A stretch of 64,000 bases of DNA from Dyadobacter sp. CY356 (GTDB lineage: Bacteria; Bacteroidota; Bacteroidia; Cytophagales; Spirosomataceae): positions 558,001 through 622,000 of the forward strand of contig NZ_JAJTSZ010000002.1 in assembly GCF_021440195.1 (NCBI RefSeq), given 5' to 3'. Below, piece after piece: positions 36,489 to 45,832 of this stretch. The position numbers and the translations under genes were made by a program. Position 1 is the first letter of the stretch. Each line of letters starts with the position of its first letter. The notes below the pieces were generated by a model. That model worked only from the letters and a program-made list of their open reading frames with translations, did no database searches and was not told the origin of the DNA.

Positions 36489-36517
36489 CAAAAATAAAAT
36501 TATTTCGACGTTGCCAA
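36489..36517 (-). promoter_or_regulatory. promoter of LuxR-type gene
   Basis: On the minus strand TTG (36517-36515), an 18-bp spacer, and TATTTTTG (36496-36489), i.e. TAnnTTTG. It gives a leader of about 20 nt. Confidence 0.5.
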
Positions 36518-36661
36518 CACATATTTTCTTTAAATAATACTTCATTGTAAGAGAAAAATAAAACTTGTTCTGATTTAGTGAGTATCCCGTCTCTGGCACT
36601 TACTTTTTGCGATATACAATGTAAGTTCAATACTGAAAATGACCAGAAAATAGACGATAAA

Positions 36662-37849
36662 ATGAACCTGCTGAAAACCTTTTCCATCTTTACCTTTACA
36701 ATTTTTTCTACCTCCGCTATCACCTTTGCCCAACAGGCAAATGTAAACCTGGATTGGAATCCGCAGAAGAATACAGAGAATCTGGTTCCTTATGGCGGCA
36801 ATGTTGTATCTCCCGATGTTAAGGATGATCATACCATAACTTTTCGACTGAAAGCACCAGATGCGCATGAGGTAAAACTTACCGGCGGCCCCATACTGCT
36901 GGCTCTGGGCGTAAAAGATCCGGTCCCTTTCAAAAAAGGAGATGACGGGATTTGGTCGCTCACTGTTGGTCCGGTTAAGCCAAATATCTATGTCTACCGT
37001 TTTCTGCTTGACGGAGTTGCTATTGTAGATCCAAATAATACGATCACCGGCGCATCGAATCAGCCTGGATATAGCAGTGTAGTGGTTCATGGAAACGGAC
37101 CGGCTTATTATGACGCGAAAAATGTCGCGCATGGAAATATTACCAGAAGTATCTATCACTCTGACGTATTGAACGGAGAACGGGAAATCTTTGTCTACAC
37201 GCCGCCAGGCTATGATCCAAAGAAAAAGTATCCGGTCCTATATTTATTAGGAGGAAGTGGCGAGCTGGCTTCGGGTTGGATGCTGGACGGACGCGCTAAT
37301 TTTATTGCTGACAATCTTTTGGCAGAAAGCAGGATTGTACCAATGATTATTGCGATGCCCAATAACCAGGTTTTACACAGAAATGACCCGAATCACATAG
37401 AAAAAACTTATACTCTCTTTGAGAAAGAACTTCGATCGCAGATTGTTCCTTTTGTTGACAAAAATTACAGCACCATCAAAGATCGTAAGAGCAGAGCTAT
37501 TTCCGGATTATCCATGGGCGGACGTCATACGCAAATTGTTGGTATGAATGATCTGGATCTTTTCAGTTCTTTTGGAATTTTAAGTGCCGGCGATCTGGAA
37601 ACAGAAAAGTTGAATGCTGCTTTTTTCAATGATCCAAAAGTGAAGGAAAAAGTGGATTATCTCTTAATAGGGCACGGTAGTGCTGAAGTGGATTTTGTTG
37701 AAAAACGCTCAGCCGCAACCCACGAAGCCCTGGAAAAACATGGAATCAAACATGACTACTTCATTGGCGGCGATGGCGCGCATGACTGGGGAACGTGGCG
37801 GATGCTGCTGAATGATAAGTTGCTGCCTAATTTGTGGAAGAAGAAATAA
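36662..37849 (+). CDS. secreted esterase, CBM48 plus CE1-like alpha/beta hydrolase
   Basis: 395 residues from ATG 36662 (upstream GTG in frame gives a long extension with no role). Signal peptide ends ITFAQ; an N-terminal immunoglobulin-like CBM48 domain (VTFRLKAPDAHEVKLTGGP type segment, about 55-135) precedes an esterase-D fold with nucleophile S284 (GLSMGG) and H374 in GAHDWGTW. Members include feruloyl and acetylxylan esterases and enterochelin-esterase-like enzymes; substrate unknown. The stop is one base from a convergent gene. Confidence 0.87.
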   Translation: MNLLKTFSIFTFTIFSTSAITFAQQANVNLDWNPQKNTENLVPYGGNVVSPDVKDDHTITFRLKAPDAHEVKLTGGPILLALGVKDPVPFKKGDDGIWSLTVGPVKPNIYVYRFLLDGVAIVDPNNTITGASNQPGYSSVVVHGNGPAYYDAKNVAHGNITRSIYHSDVLNGEREIFVYTPPGYDPKKKYPVLYLLGGSGELASGWMLDGRANFIADNLLAESRIVPMIIAMPNNQVLHRNDPNHIEKTYTLFEKELRSQIVPFVDKNYSTIKDRKSRAISGLSMGGRHTQIVGMNDLDLFSSFGILSAGDLETEKLNAAFFNDPKVKEKVDYLLIGHGSAEVDFVEKRSAATHEALEKHGIKHDYFIGGDGAHDWGTWRMLLNDKLLPNLWKKK

Positions 37850-37850
37850 A

Positions 37851-38162
37851 TTATCTTTCCTCCATCCTGCTCAAAATCGTATAATCAACATAAAATGTAC
37901 CGAAAGGAATAACACAGGCGAGCAAAACTTTCCAGGTTGTTTCCTTAAATTTCCAGTTGTATTCAACGCCAACACTGATGGTGTTTATTACAAAAAACAG
38001 AAACAAAAAACCATGAATCGGGCCCATGGTTTTAACTAATGATGGATCATGCCAGGCATATTTTAACGGAACCGCTATAAAAACCAGTACCAAAAGCGAC
38101 AGTCCTTCCAGCAAAGCTACCAATCGTAACCTGCCAATTTTAGTTTTCAAAAACTTCATCAT
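37851..38162 (-). CDS. DUF3817 membrane protein
   Basis: 103 residues from ATG 38162, two bases after the upstream gene's stop (overlap-free coupling). Three transmembrane helices. DUF3817 pattern: GRLRLVALLEGLSLLVL, KYAWHDPSLVKTMGPIHGFLFLFF, and a C-terminal helix with IPFGTFYVDYTIL. Conserved Gly/His/Pro residues lie at the membrane face. Function unknown; fusion to other membrane proteins is known in the family. Confidence 0.82.
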   Translation of the reverse strand: MMKFLKTKIGRLRLVALLEGLSLLVLVFIAVPLKYAWHDPSLVKTMGPIHGFLFLFFVINTISVGVEYNWKFKETTWKVLLACVIPFGTFYVDYTILSRMEER

Positions 38163-38164
38163 TA

Positions 38165-38629
38165 TTAAAAAAGACGTAAATACGGCCGGTTGGCCAAAGG
38201 TGAAAATGGCCATGGAATAGCCAGAAAAATGATTAAAAGCGCAATCCCGAAATATATTACCATGGTTTTGAATTTGCTTTCATTGTTTTGCTGACGTTTG
38301 GCAATAGACGAACCGATTGTGATAAGAATAATAGAGATTGTCATCAATGTGATGTGGATCATGCCAAAGAACATGAAGTCAAAATGCTTGACCGCTTCGT
38401 GATAATTCGACCGAAAATAGGCGATAAACGGGCTATTGAAATACAACAAATACCCAAGCGTGAGCTGGACGTGAGAAATGGTCGCAGTCATGTGCCTGAC
38501 GCGATCATCTCTTTTAGTAAATGACAATTTCCCGCTCCATCCGCGTACTCCTTTAAAAAGTGCGAACAATAAACTGACCAGAACAAGCCACCTGAATATC
38601 GAATGAAAAAATAGTAAATAAGTATACAT
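38165..38629 (-). CDS. four-helix membrane protein, unknown
   Basis: 154 residues from ATG 38629 (8 earlier codons are unlikely). Four predicted helices with conserved-looking histidines at the first and third (LLFFHSIFRWLVL and FFGMIHITLMTISI), which could bind haem as in cytochrome b561-type proteins, but I cannot assign it. Forms an operon with the DUF3817 gene. Confidence 0.6.
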   Translation of the reverse strand: MYTYLLFFHSIFRWLVLVSLLFALFKGVRGWSGKLSFTKRDDRVRHMTATISHVQLTLGYLLYFNSPFIAYFRSNYHEAVKHFDFMFFGMIHITLMTISIILITIGSSIAKRQQNNESKFKTMVIYFGIALLIIFLAIPWPFSPLANRPYLRLF

Positions 38630-38699
38630 CGGGCTCCAAATTTGACACTGCAAAGATCAGCTTAAACGAAAGGAAAAGTTAGGACAGAAGACAATAATT

Positions 38700-39614
38700 T
38701 CAGGATATTTCAATCATTCTTCGAAAATCAGTAGGCGTGATTCCTTCGTATTTTTTAAATAAACGTGTAAAATACGACTGATCTTCAAATCCAACTTCCT
38801 GAGCAACTGCACTGATCGGCCAGTCAGATTGGCATAGTAAAACTTTTGCCTCAGCAATAATTGCCTCATCAATCCATTTTGTAGGCGATTTTGAGGTGAC
38901 CGATCTGACCGTTTTATTTAAATGATTAGGTGAAATATTAAGCAGAAATGCATAATCAGAAACCAGATGTTTGTCTTTAATATTGGTAAAAACAAGCTCT
39001 TTAAATTTGTTTGCAATGGATACAGAAGCGGCCCTTCCGGTACTTACCAAGGGCTGATATACATTTTTTACTTCGCAAAACATGGCCAATAGATAGGACT
39101 GAAAAATATCCTGATTCTTTATACCATTCTGAACATATTCAAGCAAAAGCCGTTTCAAAATGTGGTGTATAAAATCAGAAGTTTGTCGATCAAAACGCAC
39201 AACCGGATTACCCCAGACTCTTAAAAATTCAAACTCCTTCAAAGGATCCGTTTTCCCGAAGGCACCTACCAGCATGTCATTATGCAACCCACAGATATAT
39301 CCCTTGTTCACATCTCCGGTACGGAACGAAAACACTTGACCGGCGGGAACAAAAAGCATTTCGTCTTTCTGGATTTTGTAAACATCGCTACCAATTTTCA
39401 TCACCGCCTCGCCTTCTGTTAAATATAAAACGCTATGAATAGTGGATCGGGATGCTGGGACATTATGCTTTACTAACTGATACATTTCTTCAATCCGTGT
39501 AATGAAGAACTTATGCTCTTCTACCCTGATGATATTTTTTAATGTATCCGAAGGCATGTACTTCCTGGTAAAGGCTTTCGGATCGTAAAGTTTTATTTTA
39601 GTAGTTTCAGACAT
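38700..39614 (-). CDS. AraC-family transcriptional regulator
   Basis: 304 residues. N-terminal cupin segment (VLYLTEGEAVMKIGSDVYKIQKDEMLFVPAGQVF), C-terminal double HTH with NISPNHLNKTVRSVT, WPISAVAQEVGFEDQSYFTRLFKKYEG and PTDFR. It is divergent from the P450 gene across 291 bp and could regulate it; no operator was found. Confidence 0.85.
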   Translation of the reverse strand: MSETTKIKLYDPKAFTRKYMPSDTLKNIIRVEEHKFFITRIEEMYQLVKHNVPASRSTIHSVLYLTEGEAVMKIGSDVYKIQKDEMLFVPAGQVFSFRTGDVNKGYICGLHNDMLVGAFGKTDPLKEFEFLRVWGNPVVRFDRQTSDFIHHILKRLLLEYVQNGIKNQDIFQSYLLAMFCEVKNVYQPLVSTGRAASVSIANKFKELVFTNIKDKHLVSDYAFLLNISPNHLNKTVRSVTSKSPTKWIDEAIIAEAKVLLCQSDWPISAVAQEVGFEDQSYFTRLFKKYEGITPTDFRRMIEIS

Positions 39615-39905
39615 GACCTGTCAGTTCAAGTTCTTTATCGTTACCGGGATCCCGTATCATAGACTCAGGAATATCAATGTCCCGTTATCTTACATTAGCA
39701 GTTAATTCAATAAGAGAGGCAAATTACGCTCCTTTCCCCGGACCAATCTTCGCTCCAATCTTTTTTCATTTTCAATCATTATTTTACCCGGTCAATTTAG
39801 GAAAGAAAATTTTACTGATTTCCTTTTCGTTTATATTTACTTTTATCGACGGTTTAATGTCCAAAAATTCCCTACGGATAATCCACCTTAAAACACAAAT
39901 AATTG

Positions 39906-41231
39906 ATGTCTGAAATTCCATTATTCAAGATTGCAAAATTTGATATTCAGGCACCTTTCATATTTGCCAGAGATCCCCTTTTGGCATTAAGAAGCGGCTT
40001 CGATAATTGTGGAGACACCTTTCGGATCAAACTTTTTCGCGAATTTATAGTGAGCCGCGACCCTGCCTTTTTCAGACATATTCTTGTAACAAATAATAAA
40101 AATTACAAAAAAGGAAGCTCATCAAAGATGCTTAATCCGGTACTGGGGAATGGTTTGGTAACGAGCGAAGGAGAATTCTGGCTTCGTCAGCGCCGGCTCG
40201 TCCAGCCGGCTTTTCACCGGGAAAGATTGCAGGAACTGTTTGTGACAATGGGCCAGATCACATCAGAATTTATTGATGAAATGGAAGCGTTTCGTGGTAA
40301 AGGTGCCGTTGATATTGATGCCAAAATGATGGGAATTACAGCAGACATTGCTCTGAAAACTTTGTTTGGCAACATATCGAATGAGGACAAAATGCAGATC
40401 TTTCATCAGGTGAACAGAACGCAGCGTTATCTGGTGACCCGTGTCCGCCGTCCATATAGAATTCCTTTGATGTATGTTAATGGAGAAAGAACACGGTTTA
40501 AAACGGATCTGGCTTATTTTAACAAACTGGTTTTTGAGTTTATTCACGAAAGACATGGCGTAAAAGATAAACCGAATGATCTGTTGCAGCTGCTTCTGGA
40601 TAGTCTGGATGAGGAAACCGGAGCGCAAATGAACGATCAGCAAATCCGTGACGAGGCCATTACGATGTTTGCAGCCGGACATGAAACCTCTGCAACGGGT
40701 CTTAGCTGGTTGCTTTTAGAGTTGGCGAAACAACCCGAAATTGTTGCAAGAATTCGTGAGGAATCGAAAATATTTGATACTGTTCCGGGCTTTGAACAAT
40801 TAATGAAGCTACCATACACCCGGCAGGTTGTTGAAGAAGGCCTCAGGTTATTTCCGCCAGCCTGGACAATGACACGGGAAGCTTTGGAAGATGACGAGGT
40901 TGAAGGGCAGATTATACCAAAAGGAACTTCGGTTTTTATGTCGGTTTATGAACTACACCGAAATCCAAATATCTGGAATGATCCACTGGTTTTTAATCCT
41001 GAAAATTTCAGTTTGGAAAATGTTAAGAATAGAGGAAAATACAATTATCTACCCTTTGGTGCCGGGCCACGCTTATGTATAGGACAGCAGTTTGCAATGA
41101 TGGAAATGATGCTCATTCTTGCATCGCTTGTGAAACGTTTTGATTTCGAATTTGACCCAAAACATAAAGTTGGTATTTATCCGCTGATCGTGTTGAAATC
41201 GACAAACGGGATTAAATTATTTATCAAATAA
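39906..41231 (+). CDS. cytochrome P450
   Basis: Haem-thiolate monooxygenase of 441 residues; ATG 39906. Seen: I-helix oxygen-activation motif AGHETSATGLSW, ExxR in VEEGLRLFPP, and haem-binding FGAGPRLCIGQ with C391. No N-terminal membrane anchor, so soluble. No ferredoxin or reductase gene is adjacent, so the electron donor must be encoded elsewhere. Substrate unknown. Next genes on the strand are a YiiX-like hydrolase 30 bp away and an SRPBCC protein. Confidence 0.92.
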   Translation: MSEIPLFKIAKFDIQAPFIFARDPLLALRSGFDNCGDTFRIKLFREFIVSRDPAFFRHILVTNNKNYKKGSSSKMLNPVLGNGLVTSEGEFWLRQRRLVQPAFHRERLQELFVTMGQITSEFIDEMEAFRGKGAVDIDAKMMGITADIALKTLFGNISNEDKMQIFHQVNRTQRYLVTRVRRPYRIPLMYVNGERTRFKTDLAYFNKLVFEFIHERHGVKDKPNDLLQLLLDSLDEETGAQMNDQQIRDEAITMFAAGHETSATGLSWLLLELAKQPEIVARIREESKIFDTVPGFEQLMKLPYTRQVVEEGLRLFPPAWTMTREALEDDEVEGQIIPKGTSVFMSVYELHRNPNIWNDPLVFNPENFSLENVKNRGKYNYLPFGAGPRLCIGQQFAMMEMMLILASLVKRFDFEFDPKHKVGIYPLIVLKSTNGIKLFIK

Positions 41232-41261
41232 AAATCTCATTATAAATACTTTACCAAAAAA

Positions 41262-41894
41262 GTGAAACGTTTTCTTGCAATATTTCTCGGCCTTTTTCTC
41301 ATATCCGAAATATCATTTGGACAAATACCTCCCGGAATTAAACTTAAAACCGGAGATTTTATTTTTCAAGATCTTGACTGCGGACCGCTTTGTGATGCCA
41401 TTGAGCAGGTTACTAAAAGTTTCGGAGGGCGCCATTTTTCACATATTGGTTTGGTTTATGTTCAAAAAGACAGCGTTTTTATTGTTGAAGCCATTGGCAG
41501 GGAAGTACAGTTAACATCACTTGATTTATTTCTAAAAAGAACGCCGAATCCGGTACTCATCGGAAGAGTAAAAAAGCAATACACGGCCGTGGCTAAAAAG
41601 GCTGTAAAATACGCTTTGGAGGAAAAAGGTGTACCATATGATGACGAATTTATTTATAACAATAAAAAATATTACTGTTCCGAACTGATCTACGATGCTT
41701 TCAAAAGAGCAAATGCAGGAAAGGATTTTTTCACTCTACAACCGATGACTTTTAAAAAGCCGAAAAGTGATCAGTTCTTCCCGGTATGGATTGAATATTA
41801 TGCAAAACTTGGCATACCAATTCCTGAGGCCGAGCCAGGAATTAATCCGGGAGGAATTTCTACGTCGCCTTTAATTGATATATTGAATCCGTAG
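41262..41894 (+). CDS. YiiX/YebB-like NlpC/P60-superfamily cysteine hydrolase
   Basis: 210 residues from a GTG start. Signal peptide ends ISFGQ; the mature part starts with LKTGDFIFQDLDCGPLCDAIEQ, then the histidine of FSHIGLVY, and the catalytic-cysteine motif YYCSELIYDAF. The order H before C is a permuted NlpC/P60 arrangement typical of YiiX/YebB. Exported, probably periplasmic; activity on peptidoglycan or lipids is not established. Follows the P450 by 30 bp. Confidence 0.8.
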   Translation: MKRFLAIFLGLFLISEISFGQIPPGIKLKTGDFIFQDLDCGPLCDAIEQVTKSFGGRHFSHIGLVYVQKDSVFIVEAIGREVQLTSLDLFLKRTPNPVLIGRVKKQYTAVAKKAVKYALEEKGVPYDDEFIYNNKKYYCSELIYDAFKRANAGKDFFTLQPMTFKKPKSDQFFPVWIEYYAKLGIPIPEAEPGINPGGISTSPLIDILNP

Positions 41895-42009
41895 GTTAGC
41901 CGCTGGCTTTGGGCCATAAGATTTTAGTACTGCAAAATTCAGCGTATTATTTTGGAAAATCTTTCATAACTTTTGATAAAACTATTCCAAAAATAAAAAA
42001 TGTAACGAC

Positions 42010-42450
42010 ATGGCGGCACAAGAAGAAAAACCCGAACCTTTTACCATTGAAAGAACCTACGAAGCCAGTTCAGATAATGTCTGGCTGGCCATTACTGACC
42101 ATGAAAAACTGAAACAATGGTACTTTGAAATGGAGGATTTCAAACCGGAAGTTGGTTTTGAATTTGTCTTTTATGGTGGAAGTGAAGGGAAGTCTTTCAA
42201 ACATATTTGTGTTGTTACGGAAGTAGTTAAAGATAAAATACTGGCATATAGCTGGCGTTATGACGGTTATGCCGGAAACTCGACTGTACGCATCGAACTT
42301 TTTCCTGAGGGTGATAAAACCAGAGTGAAATTAACACACGAGGGACTGGAAACTTTCCCGCCGGTAGACGACTTTAAAAAGGAAAACTTTGCAATGGGCT
42401 GGACTGAAATCATTGGAAAAATACTGAAAGAATTTGTTGAAAAACAGTAA
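42010..42450 (+). CDS. SRPBCC (AHSA1-like) protein
   Basis: 146 residues. Begins IERTYEASSDNVWLAITDHEKLKQWYF and ends MGWTEIIGKILKEFVEK, with a central KAYSWRYDG-like strand and a TRVKLTHEGLE motif: Aha1/START-like ligand-binding fold. Small hydrophobic ligand suspected. 115 bp after the hydrolase gene. Confidence 0.85.
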   Translation: MAAQEEKPEPFTIERTYEASSDNVWLAITDHEKLKQWYFEMEDFKPEVGFEFVFYGGSEGKSFKHICVVTEVVKDKILAYSWRYDGYAGNSTVRIELFPEGDKTRVKLTHEGLETFPPVDDFKKENFAMGWTEIIGKILKEFVEKQ

Positions 42451-42454
42451 TACA

Positions 42455-42495
42455 AAACTGCCCGTATCTATAACTATGCAAGATACGGGCAGTTT
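42455..42495. terminator. bidirectional terminator
   Basis: Perfect 15-bp arms 42455-42469 and 42481-42495, between convergent genes. Confidence 0.85.
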
Positions 42496-42514
42496 AATTT
42501 ATGAGGGTTTACAT

Positions 42515-45493
42515 TTACTCTTCTTCTTTACTAAAAATATTAAAGGCTAACAGATGCTTTTTAAAAATTGTATCATACTCCATGGCGGCCGCTTCCTGTT
42601 TCGCCTCTCTGCATTCATGCACAATTGTTTGTAAAATATACAGATCAGCATTGATATCCCGACTTTTTGATAAGTCATTTTTCTTTGCAAATTCAAGATT
42701 TTCGTTTGCTCTCAGTGCCATGGTTTTAGCCGTGTCCAACGCCTTTTTATTTTCACCTATTTCAAAAAGAAGACCTATATAATTTGAAGAAATCTGGTCG
42801 TAAGGAATACTTTTGTCCGGCATCACGGCCAGCGCTTTATTGATCACTTTTCTTGCCTCTTCCTTCCGGTTTTCTGCAATCAACTGATTGGTCAAACGCA
42901 AAAATGCTATGCGGGCAGTGGCAACAGGTGAACCCAGGTAGGTTGGATCGTAGTAAGTATTTTTATTATCCAGTTCGCGCCAGAACATTTTGTTCATCAG
43001 ATTATTATACATAATGTCTGAGTTGACGTAGCCATCAACCGCTCCCGGAACACGCACGGGCAGTAATCTGTAAGTGTAACCTTCAAGTTGCATATATTCT
43101 TTCAAACCCAGATTATTGGAATTGCCCATCGTACTTGAAAAGTAAACCGGTCTTTTCCAGTTGTTAGTGGCGATGATATCCAGCATCACCAGATCGCTTT
43201 TGTACAGATCTTTTTCACCAATGTTCCAACTCATAGAATCACTCAGCATTGGCACAAGATCCTTTTTGATAATGTTCATTTTTTCAACTTCCTTCGTATT
43301 TACCGGTAGAAAAAGAACGGAAGACGGTAAGATGGAAGCCATTTCGCCACTGGTCAGCGGCACCTGGATGGCGCGGTTTTGCTGCTGGATCAGTTGCAGA
43401 TATTCTTTCAGATTGATACCGGCTTTCACACTCGGGATTTCGTAAAAAGGCAGGTAATCATTTTTCCCAAAAGCATAACTATTAGTATCCAGCGAAAGCG
43501 GCAGTGCTTCTGATTTATTCATCTTCCTTTTCAATTGCCTGATATACCAGTCGATACCGAGGAATGTCTGCACGCAAACCCGCACATCTGTCCTGAAACC
43601 TTCCACCTCCTGAACATACCAGAGCGGAAAAGTATCATTATCACCACCGGTGAATAAAATGGCGTTTGGCGCACATGAATTCAGCAGATTTCTTGCAAAA
43701 TCCACAGCATGATAGCGGTTGCTTCGGTTGTGATTATCCCAACCCTGAGTAACCATAATCACAGGAATTGCCAAACCGAAAGCAGTTGCCAGAATAGCCA
43801 TTTTAGCATTATTTCCAACTATTTTCCGCAAAGCATTTGCCAGTGCAATCACGCCCAAACCTATCCAAATACAGAAAATATAAAATGAACCTACATAAAT
43901 ATAATCCCGTTCGCGGGGTTCAACTGGTGGTGAATTGAGGTAAATCACAAGCGCAACGCCGGTCAGAAAAAATAACAGACCAAGCACCAATAAGTCTTTT
44001 CTCTTTTTAAAATAAAGCGCCATAATGCCGGCAAATCCCAGAAATAGCGGAAGCATTAAAAAGTTATTATGTCCTTTATTTTGAGCAATTGAGGAAGGGT
44101 ATGTTTTTGAGATATCCCAGGGAAAGAGCGTACCGGCACCTTCTTCATCACTTTCGCGACCGGCAAAATTCCAGAGAAAATATCGCCAGTACATATGTCC
44201 CAACTGATGTGAAAATAGAAATGATATATTTTGCGTCATCGTCGGCTTTTGTCCTTCGACCAATCCAGTCATTTGCTGATAAAGCTGCGGATGGCCTGGC
44301 TGCGTGCTATACATCCTTGGAAAAAGCATGCTGCTTCCCGGCTCATAATCATAGTCGTAGCGATGGCCCTGGACTACATATTTGCCATCCTTTTTGGAAT
44401 AAACGGTTGATTCGGGTTTCTGGTTTATTGGTTTTGATGTAAATGACGGACCATATAATAGCGGACGGCTCCCGTATTGTTCTCTTTTTAAATAAGAAAC
44501 AAAACTTAAAACATCACTTGGATCATTTTCATTGATTGGCGGATTATATTCCGAACGGACCAGAACCGTCAGGTAAGAAGCATAACCCATCAGAACAAAA
44601 GCGAATGAAAGCAAACAGGTGTTGAGTAGAATTTTTTCTTGTCGATGAGAATATCTGATTGCCCATACCACGACACCGATAAATAATATTACGAAGATGA
44701 TCACACCTGATTTGTAGGGAAGACCGAATGTATTGACAAAAAATATTTCAAATTTCCCTGCCAATCCGGGAAGCCCTGGAATAATGCCCGAATTGATAAT
44801 TCCAAGAACAATAAGTCCTGCGAAAAAGGCCATCAATCCTCCAAAAACAGTAGGTTTTGGGTATTTTTTGAAATAATAAACCAGCGCCAGCGCCGGAATA
44901 GTAACGAGATTTAATAAATGTACACCAATTGAAATTCCGGTTAAGTAAGCAATAAATATCAGCCAGCGGTTTTCTTCTGCGGGATCTACTATCCTTTCCC
45001 ACTTGAAAACTGCCCAGATTACGATAGCAGTAAAGAACGATGACATGGCATAAACTTCCGCTTCAACAGCAGAAAACCAGAACGAATCGGACCAAGCGTA
45101 TGCGAGTGCACCGACAATCCCTGAGCCAACCGCAAGAATTATATCACCAGTGGTCAGATCTTCTTCATTTTTACCAACCAGTTTTCTAGCGAGTAAAACA
45201 ATTGTCCAGTACAAAAAAAGAATTGTAAAAGCACTGCATAATACGGAAAGCATGTTGACCCAGAACGCAACTTTGGTAACATCACCCAGCGCGAACATCG
45301 AAAAAATTCTACCAATAAGCAGAAAAAATGGAGCACCCGGCGGATGCGGTACCTGCAATTTAAAAGCACAGGCAATAAACTCACCGCAGTCCCAAAAGCT
45401 GGCGGTCTGCTCCATCGTGAGCGCATACGTCAGCAAGGTTATGGCAAAGACGATCCAGCCAGTCAGGTTATTAATCCGTTTAAAATTTTTCAT
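42515..45493 (-). CDS. DUF2723 integral membrane protein (TMEM260/GT-C-like)
   Basis: 992 residues. About 12 transmembrane helices in the first 560 residues, with the first outer loop bearing SFWDCGEFIACAFKLQV and HPPGAP (acidic DxGE and PPG motifs) typical of the family. A soluble C-terminal half follows (with FTGGDNDTFPLWYVQEV) and ends in TPR-like helices (EEARKVINKAL, ALDTAKTMALRAN). Human TMEM260, the eukaryotic member, is a protein O-mannosyltransferase; the bacterial enzymes are uncharacterised. Possible glycosyltransferase acting on exported proteins. Confidence 0.85.
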   Translation of the reverse strand: MKNFKRINNLTGWIVFAITLLTYALTMEQTASFWDCGEFIACAFKLQVPHPPGAPFFLLIGRIFSMFALGDVTKVAFWVNMLSVLCSAFTILFLYWTIVLLARKLVGKNEEDLTTGDIILAVGSGIVGALAYAWSDSFWFSAVEAEVYAMSSFFTAIVIWAVFKWERIVDPAEENRWLIFIAYLTGISIGVHLLNLVTIPALALVYYFKKYPKPTVFGGLMAFFAGLIVLGIINSGIIPGLPGLAGKFEIFFVNTFGLPYKSGVIIFVILFIGVVVWAIRYSHRQEKILLNTCLLSFAFVLMGYASYLTVLVRSEYNPPINENDPSDVLSFVSYLKREQYGSRPLLYGPSFTSKPINQKPESTVYSKKDGKYVVQGHRYDYDYEPGSSMLFPRMYSTQPGHPQLYQQMTGLVEGQKPTMTQNISFLFSHQLGHMYWRYFLWNFAGRESDEEGAGTLFPWDISKTYPSSIAQNKGHNNFLMLPLFLGFAGIMALYFKKRKDLLVLGLLFFLTGVALVIYLNSPPVEPRERDYIYVGSFYIFCIWIGLGVIALANALRKIVGNNAKMAILATAFGLAIPVIMVTQGWDNHNRSNRYHAVDFARNLLNSCAPNAILFTGGDNDTFPLWYVQEVEGFRTDVRVCVQTFLGIDWYIRQLKRKMNKSEALPLSLDTNSYAFGKNDYLPFYEIPSVKAGINLKEYLQLIQQQNRAIQVPLTSGEMASILPSSVLFLPVNTKEVEKMNIIKKDLVPMLSDSMSWNIGEKDLYKSDLVMLDIIATNNWKRPVYFSSTMGNSNNLGLKEYMQLEGYTYRLLPVRVPGAVDGYVNSDIMYNNLMNKMFWRELDNKNTYYDPTYLGSPVATARIAFLRLTNQLIAENRKEEARKVINKALAVMPDKSIPYDQISSNYIGLLFEIGENKKALDTAKTMALRANENLEFAKKNDLSKSRDINADLYILQTIVHECREAKQEAAAMEYDTIFKKHLLAFNIFSKEEE

Positions 45494-45832
45494 TTTGGTC
45501 AGTGATGTTTAGACACAGCAGTATTGACGCAAATTGCTCGTAGCAAATCACTTGCAATCGACACCCTGGTGTTATGAAGAATATTTTGATGGGTCAAAAC
45601 TAGGAAATTCGATAGTTTTGGTGACAGAAACGCCTCTTAAAAAAAGTTAACAGAAGGACATTTGTATGGCACTTTAACTTTCTTTAACAATAATGTCTGT
45701 GGTCCATACAATACCGGCAAAATTCATAAGCAATTAAACTGATTTTCCGAATTAATCGTTGTTTTTTCAATGCGGTTTTATAGCCTGATACATTTATAAT
45801 TAAATTGCGTTTGTTATTAATCATTGAGTTTT
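45494..45832. other. 339-bp intergenic region
   Basis: No ORF of interest. On the minus strand TAGTTTTG (45602-45595) fits TAnnTTTG and may be the -7 box of the DUF2723 gene, with a leader of about 95 nt. Confidence 0.4.

Noticed and set aside
39677..39913. 78-residue ORF between araC-like gene and P450
   Set aside because: Lies in a likely promoter region and has no similarity to a family that I can see.
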